64,000 bases of DNA from the NCBI RefSeq assembly GCF_949987535.1, contig NC_080068.1, positions 78,579,254 through 78,643,253 on the forward strand. The letters run 5' to 3'. Position numbers and translations under genes: made by a program. This DNA comes from Balaenoptera acutorostrata. Taxonomy: Eukaryota > Chordata > Mammalia > Artiodactyla > Balaenopteridae. Each line of letters begins with the position of its first letter. Position 1 is the stretch's first letter. Shown here piece by piece: positions 31,905 to 40,889 of this stretch. The notes under the pieces were generated by a model. That model worked only from the letters and a program-made list of their open reading frames with translations, was not told where the DNA came from and ran no database searches.

Positions 31905-33598
31905 TTCCTGTGATTTATGTTGGGGTCTTCAGGGAGCCCAGTAAATAGCATTGGTCTTCTCTGTCTAAATTGAGAATAAAGGGCAAGTGTAAGGTAAATG
32001 ATGGATCAAGTATCTCCTGAACTGGTAAGGACCAACTGGAGGCTGTAGCTTATGAGAACCAAACTGATCTGTCACCTGAACAACTCAGTTAAGTAGACTT
32101 CCCCACCCTATTCCACAGGCAGCACAGGGCCACACTGGGTCTTGCATGGGGCCATAGGCACTTCTGCCTTTATGGGTCCCTTCTTCCATAAAAAAATATT
32201 TAAAGACATATTTTATGACTGCACTGATATAAATAAAATATATTAATACCATATATTAAAACATTTTCTTTAGCCTACAAGTTCGTTTTTTTCCTTCTCA
32301 TTTTAAATTGAATAAAAACATGTTCAAGGCCCCTGAAAGTATCCTGACCCCTAGACACTGGGCCCACTGTGCCTAATGGAGAAATTAGCCCTGGGTAACA
32401 CACTGGACCAAGTAAGTCATAAATCCTTGGTATGTACTCTCTGAGCAGCCTTACTGTCCAGAGAGAAGAGAGGAAATCAGGCAACCATGCCTAAGTTGTT
32501 CTTCCTGAATTTACCAATCAGATGTCACTCTCTCTACTCTGGGATGGGTAAAGGAATAGGGAGAAGCTAGGAGTTACACCATTCTAGCTCAGTCCACATA
32601 AAAGAAAATATCAGTAGAGAAAAAGCAACCCTCTCTTAGCAAGCCTGTCCTTACTACTGAAATGGTTACATTCACTTACCATAATTCGATAATCCTGGCC
32701 TTTAAGATTACCCATCTAACTCTTCTTGCTCCAGATTTCAGTTTACCAGAAAACTTTCTGGTTATAACTATATGGCCTCCCATATCTTCCTACCAAGAAA
32801 GAGTGTATCAAGCAGCTGATAAGACATACAACCTGCTCTCTGGTTACATTTATCATTGTAAATTAATAAATTAGCATCCTGATTTACATATTATTCGCAC
32901 AAGAAATTGGTTGGCATGAGAATTCATGGATTTGTTTAATGCATTCATGCAACTGACTTGACCATGTTATTAAACCAGAAAAGTTGAGGTTGAAAACCTG
33001 GATCACTGACAGCTTAATCTAAGGTACTAAAACCCTAGAGCACTCCACCTCCGTAGTCAGCAAGTTTTTGTTAGCGGCAGTTCCATTTTACCATTCTCTA
33101 ATCACAGCGTCCCTCACACTACTTCTAATAATAGTGTACCCTTAAATGACACTGGGAGGGGGGGCTGTGGGGGGAGAAATACTCTGGCAAAAGTTTTCCA
33201 CAACTACTGCTTCCCTCCAGTTCTATTCAGGGAATTAAGAATACCACCTGCTTTTCTCCATGAATTATAATTAGGGGGAAATTAATTATCATTAGTTAGT
33301 TAGTTCTGTGTAAAACAAATCATATTCTTTACAACAGATCATCCACAGGAAATTTTCATTTGGTCTTAACCACCTCCATGGCCAGACAAGATGTCATCTT
33401 GGATCAAGATAAGGAAGAACTGGTGACACAACAAAGTTTATAATGGAATATCTCAGTAGTTATATTCTTTCATTAAACATCTACTGAGAGCCAATGATGG
33501 CCAGTCAGTATGTGCCTAACATAACTGGAGACTGCAAAGCATTATCTAGCTGTGTGTCCAAGAAGAAAAGGAAACAGATTTTGGTGAATATATATATA
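31905..33598. other. Unassigned sequence
   Basis: No gene recognised. A G-rich run (gggagggggggctgtggggg) lies at about 33,156-33,176. Parts (33,440-33,540, cattaaacatctactgagag) look like old MIR/L2-class debris. Confidence 0.35.
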
Positions 33599-33599
33599 T

Positions 33600-33740
33600 A
33601 TTAGTTTCTGACTCAGTGACTGGGATTATTATCCACACTTTCACAGAAAATGAGGCACAGAGAGTAAGTAACTTTCCTAAGGTGGTATCTAGAAATCGTG
33701 ATATAATCATGATGCAATCATGACTGAAACCCAAGCCTGT
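33600..33740 (-). mobile_element. MIR fragment
   Basis: Complement of MIR: attatccacactttcacaga, aaatgaggcacagagagtaa, gtaactttcctaaggtg, and a decayed gactgaaacccaagcctg. Confidence 0.65.
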
Positions 33741-33977
33741 TCAGTTCATTAAACATTTACTGAGTTCTTACTCTACAGCAGGCCCTGTGATGGGCATTGA
33801 GGGTGCAGCCATGGCCTTCCCTTGAAGAACTCCATCAGCTTCCTGCCAGCGGGCCAGTAAACCTACCTACGTGGCCACTCATGCTTTCTGCCAGCCTTCT
33901 TGGTTCCATGGGAGCAGCATAACTTCTCCTAACTAAGGCTACTTATTCCCTGTGCTCTAGATCTCACCCCTCACCTT

Positions 33978-34112
33978 TATTTATTTATTTATTTATAATT
34001 TTAATTTATTTTTTCTTTTGGCTACGTTGCAAGGCTTGCAGGATCTTAGTTCCCAGACCAGAGATTGAACCTGTGCCCCCTGCAGTGGAAGCAAGGAGTC
34101 CTGGGAAGTCCC
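33978..34112 (-). mobile_element. Short tRNA-Glu SINE, antisense, internally deleted
   Basis: (TTTA)n, ttggctacgttgcaaggctt, ttagttcccagaccagag, then a head shortened at gagtcctgggaagtccc: the ccactggaccaccag segment is missing. Confidence 0.85.
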
Positions 34113-34300
34113 AGGAGACAATTTTTACAAATCATATATCTGATAAGGGACTTGTAGCTAGAATGTACAAAGAACTATTGCAACTCAATAATAAAAAGAC
34201 AACCCAATTTAAAAATGGGCAAAGGATCTAAGCAGACACTTCTCCAAAGACGGCCAATAAGCATATGAAAAGTTTCAACAACATTAACTATCAGGGGAAT

Positions 34301-34782
34301 TGTATGTTTCTGATGCTCTGACATTTTGGGACCTTGCAGACCTGAAGCTCCTGCCCCTCCCCTGCCGGGGTTAGCCAATTTTTATAGACAGTAAAACGAC
34401 TTGCCTGCAGGCATGCCTTTCATAGACAAACCAACCAATCTACAGCCCAAATCCTCAATCACATTCTTTATCAGACTCTTATACTCCAGGCTACTATTTC
34501 CCTATCCTACTCCCCCCAGGCCAGGTACCAGACAACTAGGAGCAGTCCCTTTGCCCCAGGGCTTATGGAAATTATTCAACCTAGCCAATCCTAAACCGTA
34601 CCCAGCCTCTCTTGTTGCTTACCACAGAAATCACAATAAAATTTGTACCCACATTCCCCTCCCCTCCTGACTGAACTTGGTGGTTTCCTCTGCCATGGCA
34701 TGGCGTGCCCCCTCCTCTTGGGATCTCTGAGCATAACAGCTGTCTTTTCAATGGCAATCTGATCTGTTGACCTTGTCATACC
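34301..34782 (+). mobile_element. Solo endogenous retroviral LTR, 482 bp
   Basis: Interrupts the L1. Starts TGTATG and ends CATACC, a near-match inverted terminus. Flanks ggaat (34,296-34,300) and tgaat (34,783-34,787) are a one-mismatch 5-bp duplication. Contains a polyadenylation signal in cacaataaaatttgtaccc near 34,635, a phrase shared with the LTR at 15,786. No retroviral genes remain. Probably class I; the edges rest on the imperfect terminus. Confidence 0.68.
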
Positions 34783-34801
34783 TGAATAATAACAAAATCT
34801 A

Positions 34802-34930
34802 TTATTTTATTTTATTTTTTTGTCCGCAGCATGCAGCATGTGGGATCCCGGGCTCCCCAACCAGGGATCAAACTCGTTCCCCCTGCAGTGGAAGCACAGA
34901 GCCTTAACCACTGGACCACCATGGAAGTCC
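34802..34930 (-). mobile_element. Short tRNA-Glu SINE, antisense
   Basis: Inserted just right of the solo LTR. Duplication caaaatcta at 34,793-34,801 and 34,931-34,939. Confidence 0.9.
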
Positions 34931-35360
34931 CAAAATCTACATTTTAAAACAAAAATGCAAATTAAAAACAAAATGAAATGCCTTGTCACACCCAGTAGGA
35001 TGGCTGTTATCAAAAAAGATGGACAACAACATGTATTGGCAAAGATATGAAGAAATTGGAACCCTCATACATTGCTAGTAGGAATGTAAAATGGTGCAAC
35101 TGAATGGAAAACAGCCTGGAAGTTCCTCAAAAATTTAAACATATATTTATCACATGACCCAGAAATTCCACTCCTAGGTATATACCCAAGAGAAATGAAA
35201 ACATGTCCACACAAAATCTTGTACATGAATGTTTACAGCAACATTATTCACAATAGCCAAAGAGTAGAAACAACCCAAATGTCTATCAATTAATAGATAG
35301 ATAAAATGTGTATATCCATGCAATGGAATATTATTCATCCATAAAAAGGAATGAAGAATT

Positions 35361-35475
35361 GGGAGTTCCCTAGTGGTCTAGTGGTTAGGATTTGGTACTT
35401 TCACTGCTGTGGCCCAGGTTCAGTCTCTGGTCAGGGAACTGAGATCCTGCAAGCCGCACAGCAAGGCCAAAAAAT
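35361..35475 (+). mobile_element. Short tRNA-Glu SINE
   Basis: gttccctagtggtctagtgg and ttaggatttgg keep an unusually tRNA-Glu-like head; ends agccgcacagcaaggccaaa. Inserted in the L1. Confidence 0.88.
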
Positions 35476-35840
35476 AAGTAAATAAAATGTTTGTTAAAAA
35501 AAACATGGAATGAACTATTGATATACTGCAAAATAGATGAAACTTGAAAACATAATTTCAAGAAACCAGTCACAAAGTACCACATTTCCATTTACATGAA
35601 AGGCCCAGAATAAGTAAATGTATAGAGAGAAAAAGTAGATTAGTGGTTGCCTAGGGACAGGGAGGATGAGTAACAACTAAAGGTTTCTTTTTGGGGTAAT
35701 GAAAATGTTCTAAAACTGACTGTAGAGATAAACGTACAATTCTGTGAATATACTAAAAGCCATTGAGTTGAACACTTTAAATGGGTGATTTGTATGGTTT
35801 ATGAATTATATTTCAATAAAGCTTTAAAAAAGAGAACTTT

Positions 35841-35957
35841 TGGGAATTCCCTGGCGGTCCAGTGGTTAGGACTCTACGCTTCCACTGCAGGGGGCACGGG
35901 TTTGATCCCTGGTTGGGGAACTAAGACCCTGCTAGCCACACAGCGTGACCAAAAAAT
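35841..35957 (+). mobile_element. Short tRNA-Glu SINE
   Basis: attccctggcggtccagtgg, actgcagggggcacgggttt, and agccacacagcgtgaccaaa. Lies just beyond the L1 tail. Confidence 0.88.
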
Positions 35958-36004
35958 TAAAAAATGAAAACAAATTTAAATTTAAAAATAAATAAAAAAG
36001 AAAG

Positions 36005-36185
36005 CTTTTCAATGGCTTCCCACTGCCTTAAAAATAAAAACTAAATCACTAAGATTAATAGGGAAATTAGGAATCTGGTTCCAGCTAATTTTTCCACTGT
36101 CATCATTCACCAGTCCTCTCTTCATCAGTCATTACCCTCGTCTTTTACTCTAATTCTGGCCATGCTGAATTTTCTTTTCCTTGAA
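36005..36185 (+). mobile_element. L2-like fragment
   Basis: cttttcaatggcttcccact, aatctggttccagctaattt and attctggccatgctgaattt match L2 wording in order. Confidence 0.5.
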
Positions 36186-36437
36186 TATGTTTGATGGTTT
36201 TAAAATATGTCTGCAAGATCTTTGGCACTCCCTTCAAAAAGTTGAAGTGTAATTCTCTCCCCTTTAAATATGGGCTAGACTTAGTGACTCACTTCTAATG
36301 AGTAGAATGTGGTAAAGTGATGTTGCGTGACTTCTAAGACTAGGTCATTAGGCATTGTGACCTCCTTGCTCTCTCTTGGGGAAGTTGCCATATTTCAAAG
36401 ATACTCAAGCAGCCCTATGGATAGACTCATGCGGTAG

Positions 36438-37073
36438 TGAAACAGGAAGGAAGTGGGCAGGACACAACCTTTGAAAGAATGACATAGCCTGAGGACATGA
36501 CATAAACTGATTAGAACCAAAAGGCTCCTATATGGCAGACAAGTCGACTTCCACTAGACCTTGAGCCTCAGTATACGCTCATTGTACTACATTAGCATGC
36601 TAAATGACACACCGGCAGGCGCCATGACAGTTCCAAGGCCAACCGTAAGGATCAAAAAGTGGGTGGTGGCCCAATTCCTGGAAATCCCAGCCCCTTCCTG
36701 GAATAGCCAGAATACTCCTTCCACTCATTAACCTGTGAAATTACCCACCCCTATAAAAACTGACAACCCCATACCCTGGTGCTGCTCTTGCCTTCTGAGG
36801 TGGCCCACACTCTGTCTGTGGAGTGTGTTTCTCTCTAAATCAATCCACTTCTCACCTATCACTTTATCTCTCACTGAATTCTTTCTGCAGTGAGACATCA
36901 AGAACCTGAGCTTCATTAAGTCCTGAAACCAGGTGTGTGATCTCAGTTGGAAGACCTTGGGTTTTGGCCATGTTCGAGTCCTGGCCTCTTGGGTTCGAGT
37001 CCCAGTCTGGGTTTTGGCTGGGTTCGAGTCCTGGCACGTGGGTTCAAGTCCCAATCTGAGGTGCATGGTTTCA
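36438..37073 (+). mobile_element. Solo ERV1-like LTR, 636 bp, GTAG duplication
   Basis: Starts TGAAAC and ends GTTTCA, a perfect 6-bp inverted terminus. Flanked by gtag at 36,434-36,437 and 37,074-37,077. Four-base duplications are typical of class I (gammaretrovirus-like) elements. TATA-like cctataaaaactg at about 36,750. Near its 3' end are two tandem units of about 50 bp with tRNA B-box-like motifs. No internal retroviral genes. Confidence 0.88.
36959..37057 (+). repeat. Two 50-bp tandem units with four B-box-like motifs
   Basis: Units at about 36,959-37,007 and 37,008-37,057, each beginning gggttttggc and holding two motifs: tgttcgagtcc, gggttcgagtcc, gggttcgagtcc, gggttcaagtcc. GGTTCGANTCC is the RNA polymerase III B box. 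Two of the four match it exactly. Confidence 0.85.
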
Positions 37074-37256
37074 GTAGGGAACTGAGGCCTCCTGCCAACA
37101 ACCATGTGAGTGAGCCATTTTGGAAGCAGATCCTCCAGCCAAATTTATTAACCATCCAGATGACTGCAGCCCCAGCCAATATCTTGATGGTAACCTCATG
37201 AGAGACCCTGAGCCGCAACTACCCAATTAAGTCACTTCCAAATTCCTGACCACAGG

Positions 37257-37380
37257 GACTTCCCTGGTGGTCCAGTGGTTAAGACTCTGCACTTCCACTC
37301 TTCCCTGGTCAGGGAACTAAGATCCTGCATGCCGCACGGTGTAGCCAAAAATTAAAAAAAAAAAAAAGAAAGAAAGAAAA
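37257..37380 (+). mobile_element. Short tRNA-Glu SINE, internal deletion
   Basis: cttccctggtggtccagtgg head joined after a deletion to cttccctggtcagggaac, then catgccgcacggtgtagcca and an A/G-rich tail. Inserted in the MLT1; both flanks carry ccacag. Confidence 0.88.
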
Positions 37381-37427
37381 GAAAAAGGAAAAAAATTACT
37401 GTCCACAGAAACTGTGAGATCATTTCT

Positions 37428-38865
37428 TAAATTTTTTTAATTTGATATTTTTATTTTAAGCTACAAAAACAAGCAAATAAACAACAACAAAAAACTTGAA
37501 ATAGGCTTTTCAAGTTATGTAAATTCCTCCTTTCCAAGGAAGCAGAAGTTAGATCAGTGCAAGTTACCCTCAAGGCCACATACAACCTGCTTCACCGCTG
37601 CTTGCTCTCTGTTGGGTTTTGATCCTTCTTTGAGTCATAGTCTGGATCATTTTCCTCATCTCCTTCTTCTTCCTCTTTCTCATCCTCTTCTTAACCTTCT
37701 TCATCATAATCATCATCATCTTCTTTAGTAACTTCTCCAGTAAAGTATACAGTGATCTTGGGAATATACATTCATGTAAAAAGTGATGACTTCCAAGGTC
37801 TGCAGCAAGGATAGCTTCAGCAGCAGCATCCAGATCTCCACTCTCAGGAACTTCAGGAGGTGCAAAAATATTAAAGAGTATTAGAAACTGTTTTGGTCAC
37901 AGTACAAACTGCCCCAAGTCCCTTGTTTCTGCTTCTTAATGATTTTCAAAGTGACAATTCTTTCCTTTTTTCCAATCTATGTGGACCTTGTACAACCCTT
38001 AATTTCTGGTCCATCAAAAGAAAAAGGAACAGAATCATCTGGTTCTGACTTCATACTATGTGTCTTTGCCAACAGTTCACTTGTAAAATATTCACTGGGT
38101 TCAAAGTGAAACTCTAAGGCAAAACTCATAGGCCAGCCTGCATCTAAGGACTTCACTTTAATATCTTTCAAGTGCTTCAGAATATGTTTATCATGTTCCT
38201 GAAACATATCACTGAGCAAATCAACATTCTTAAAAAACAGTCAACCAAAATTCAGGAATTCCCTTGGGGTCCTCTTTTTCTTTATCTTTTTTCTCATCTT
38301 CAATCTTGGCCTTTTCTTTCAGTTCCTCCAAAATTTCATTTTCCTCATCTGGTTTCCATTCACATTCTTCTTACGTAGGTTCATAAGTGACCTCAAATCG
38401 CTTATCAAATAGAGGCTGATAGAGAACAGCATATTTTCCTTCAAGATCATGAACTTCCTCATAGAATTTGGCTTCTGTCTGTGCACATTTAACTTGAAGG
38501 ATTTTCAGAGCGTTCACTTGTCTTTTAACTACCCTAGGCAAGCTGTCAATGTATCCTGTTGGTGTTTCTACCAGACCATCAAATCTTTCTTGAAGGGCTG
38601 CAAGAATCTGAGGATTTTGCAACATCTGAACAGTCAGCTGACCTGCTTTGATTTTTGATTCTTCACCAGTTTCTTCTTCTTCTACTTCTTCAACATCAAC
38701 CAAACCTTGATCAAGTTCAGACTGCTCTTTCTTGTCAATGTCTGCGTTACATATTGGTGGCTAGCACAGGGAGCCAGGTGGCTGGAGCTGCACAGGTAGT
38801 GACTCAGGGTGGCAGCCAGGGTGGGGGGCAGGGGTGGGAGCAGAAGGGGCACCATGAGCAGATGA
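37428..38865 (-). pseudogene. NAP1L1P: Processed pseudogene of NAP1L1
   Basis: Decayed retrocopy of nucleosome assembly protein 1-like 1, a histone chaperone; the living gene is elsewhere. The minus strand reads, in order, an ADID.KEQSELDQ-like start (about 38,745), the region RFDGLVETPTGYIDSLPRVV, KYAVLYQPLFDKRFE (ends 38,371), CEWKPDEE and DPKGIPEFWLTVF-like text, HILKHLKDIKVK and EFHFEPSEYFT (38,219-37,977), and an acidic tail of Glu/Asp codons (about 37,730-37,630). The first codon is not ATG. Breaks include a TAA with a small deletion near 38,371, stops near 38,225, a frameshift near 37,980 and TAA at about 37,690. No introns are present. The 3' UTR copy ends in aaaataaaa and an A-rich stretch at the left edge, as expected of L1-mediated retrotransposition. 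It lies inside an MLT1 LTR. Noncoding. Confidence 0.92.
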
Positions 38866-38934
38866 TGTTTGCTTAAGGCACTAAATTTTGGGGCTTAAAA
38901 AAGACATAACTTATATAATATGACATGCTGCATG

Positions 38935-39245
38935 TCACCCTCAAGCCAAACATCTTAAGATGTTTACCTCACTAATCCTCTGTCATCCTTAAGATGTTCC
39001 CCAGTCATCAGCTTCAAGATCATTTTTTCCAGGCTTCTTTAACTACTGATTAGGTCCCTCTGCTACCTGCTACCATAGCAAATATCCATTAGTTGAATCA
39101 TTTGTACACCCCTATAGACTCTTAAGTTCAATGAGGTCCCATATAGGATCTGTCTTGTCAACGTCGTGTCCTTAGCACCTGCCACGGTGCCTGACATGTG
39201 GTAAACTATAAATAAATATTTGGAGAATGAATAGTTAAATGAGTG
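38935..39245 (+). mobile_element. Probable L2 3' end
   Basis: atctgtcttgtcaacgtcgt, ccttagcacctgccacggtg, cctgacatgtggtaaactat and aaataaatatttggagaatg follow the L2 3' terminus. The first 100 bp are less clear. Confidence 0.6.
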
Positions 39246-39309
39246 CATGATTGAATTGGGAGATATAAGGAGATAATATAAATGTAATGAGATAAAGAAC
39301 CCATGTGTG

Positions 39310-39560
39310 GGACTTCCCTGGTGGTGCAGTGGTTAAGAATCCACCTGCCAGTGCAGGGGACATGGGTTCAAGCCCTGGTCCGGGAAGATCCCACATGCCG
39401 CGGAGCAACTAAGCCCGTGTGCCACAACTACTGAAGCCCGCACGCCTAGAGCCCGTGCTCCGCAACGAAGAGCAGCCCCCGCTTGCTGCAACTAGAGAAA
39501 GCCCATGCGCAGCAACGAACACCCAACACAGCCAAAAGATTAAAAATAAAATAACAAACA
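39310..39560 (+). mobile_element. Long CHR-type SINE with internal deletion, 16-bp TSD
   Basis: The long form minus about 80 bp of the gccacaactactgag region. Perfect 16-bp duplication aaagaacccatgtgtg at 39,294-39,309 and 39,561-39,576. Confidence 0.94.
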
Positions 39561-39607
39561 AAAGAACCCATGTGTGCAGAGGCTGCTATGAGAGCACAGA
39601 GGAATGG

Positions 39608-39790
39608 CATTTAATTCAATCTTCACTCCCTTACGGTGTGACTTTTTGGCAAGTTACTAATATCTCTATCTCTCACTCTCTCTAAGGGTCATTTTCCTTA
39701 TGCATAAAATTAGGATAAGAGTTCCTGCCTCATAGGGTTGTTACATTCATAAGCTAATACCTAGTAGAAAAAATGATAATAACACCTGGG
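39608..39790 (+). mobile_element. MIR SINE
   Basis: tgtgactttttggcaagtta, tctctaagggtcattttcct, taaaattaggataagagttc, cctcatagggttgttacatt: MIR in sense. Confidence 0.8.
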
Positions 39791-39799
39791 GATTTAGAG

Positions 39800-40165
39800 A
39801 AGAGCTCCATGAGAAATGAATGCCTCGGTAGTATTAGAGCGTGAGTAAAAATTAGGCAAAAAGGTGGGGGGAAAATCTAGGCAGACAGAAAAGCAGAAAC
39901 AAAGTTTCAGAGGTTAGAGGTAGCAAAGTGCATGCAGAAAACTTCACACAATTCATATCCCTAGAGTATAAAGTGCAGGAAAGGGAAGTGGCAGATGGTG
40001 AGACTAGAGATAGGGAGGTAGGGGTAGCAACATGGAAGGCTTCTTATGTTATATTACACTTTTGGAATTTATTCTGAAAAAAAAATTAGGACCATTGAAT
40101 GGGAGTGAGTTGGTCATATTTGCATTTTGAACATATTATTCCGATTAGCTTAAAAATCAGTAATC
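39800..40165 (+). mobile_element. Ancient repeat, same family as 18,185-19,350
   Basis: atggaaggcttcttatgtta, ttggaatttattctgaaaaa, ccattgaatgggagtgagtt and gaacatattattccgattag parallel the phrases at 18,890-19,130. Confidence 0.45.
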
Positions 40166-40285
40166 TTCACACCCACTGAAATGGCTATAATTAAAAAGAT
40201 GGACAATAATACGTGTTGGCAAAGATGCAGAGAAATTGGAACCATCATACATTGCCATTGAAAATGAACAATAGTGCAGCTGATT
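40166..40285 (+). mobile_element. L1 ORF2 fragment, sense
   Basis: acacccactgaaatggctat, acgtgttggcaaagatgcag and catcatacattgccattgaa correspond to the ORF2 C-terminal region. Adjoins an antisense copy of partly the same region. Confidence 0.8.
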
Positions 40286-40740
40286 TGGAATTCCTATTTT
40301 CTGTTTTTTTGATAGTGGCCATCCTAATGGGTGTGAGGTGATACCTCACTGTGCTTTTGATATGTATTTTCCTGATTATTAGAGATGTTGAGAATCTTTT
40401 CATATGTGTGTCACTTATTTGTATATCACCTTTGGAGAATGTCTATTCAAATCCTCTGCTCATTTTTTAATCAAGTTATTTGATGTTTTATTGTTAAGTT
40501 GTAGGAGTTTTTAAATATACTCTGGATATTAACCCCTTATCAGATATATGATTTACAAATATTATCTCCATTTAGAAGGTTGTCTTTTTACTCCATTGAC
40601 TGTGCTCTTTAATGCACAAAAGTTTTAGTTTGAAGTAGTCCCATTTGTCTGTTTTTGCCTTTGTTGCCTGTGCTTTTGATGTCATATCCAAGAGACCACT
40701 CATTGCCAAGTCCAATGTCATGAAAACTTTGACACTTTCT
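40286..40740 (-). mobile_element. L1 ORF2 fragment, antisense
   Basis: tgatagtggccatcctaatg, aggtgatacctcactgtgct, aaccccttatcagatatatg and tttgaagtagtcccatttgt are complements of L1 ORF2, running upstream through the ORF2 sequence as one moves right. Confidence 0.82.
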
Positions 40741-40763
40741 TAAATCCCCAGAATGCTCTCCAG

Positions 40764-40877
40764 GGAATTCCCTGGGACTCCAGTGGTTAGGACTTGGCGC
40801 TTTCACTGCAGTGGCCCGGGTTCAATCTCTGGTCAGGGAAATAAGATCCCGCAAGCCACGCGGTGTGGCCAAAAAAA
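40764..40877 (+). mobile_element. Short tRNA-Glu SINE
   Basis: Duplication aatgctctccag at 40,752-40,763 and 40,878-40,889. B box gggttcaatctc. Confidence 0.92.
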
Positions 40878-40889
40878 AATGCTCTCCAG

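Larger units (their letters stand above)
34113..35832 (+). mobile_element. L1 ORF2 3' end and 3' UTR, split by an LTR and SINEs
   Basis: Sense L1: gggacttgtagctagaatgt, ggcaaaggatctaagcagac up to 34,300; resumes at about 34,940 (aaatgcaaattaaaaacaaa, gtaggatggctgttatcaaa) and runs through cattattcacaatagccaaa; after a SINE at 35,361-35,475 it ends with gttgaacactttaaatgggt and tatttcaataaagcttt at about 35,832. Confidence 0.82.
36190..38925 (+). mobile_element. MLT1-type MaLR LTR, split by three insertions
   Basis: Left part about 36,190-36,437 (gatctttggcactcccttca, tctaatgagtagaatgtggt, actcaagcagccctatgg); middle 37,078-37,256 (aactgaggcctcctgccaac, gatgactgcagccccagcca, cctcatgagagaccctgagc) and 37,381-37,427 (ccacagaaactgtgagatca); end at about 38,868-38,925 (gcttaaggcactaaattttg). 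An ERV1-like LTR, a SINE and the NAP1L1 retrocopy separate these. It contributes no coding sequence. Confidence 0.85.

Noticed and set aside
36959..37057. CRISPR-like spaced repeats (gttcgagtcc).
   Set aside because: Only two 50-bp tandem units, no unique spacers, in a mammalian LTR.
37620..37740. Apparent (CTT/CAT)n microsatellite.
   Set aside because: It is the complement of the acidic C-terminal tail codons of the NAP1L1 retrocopy.
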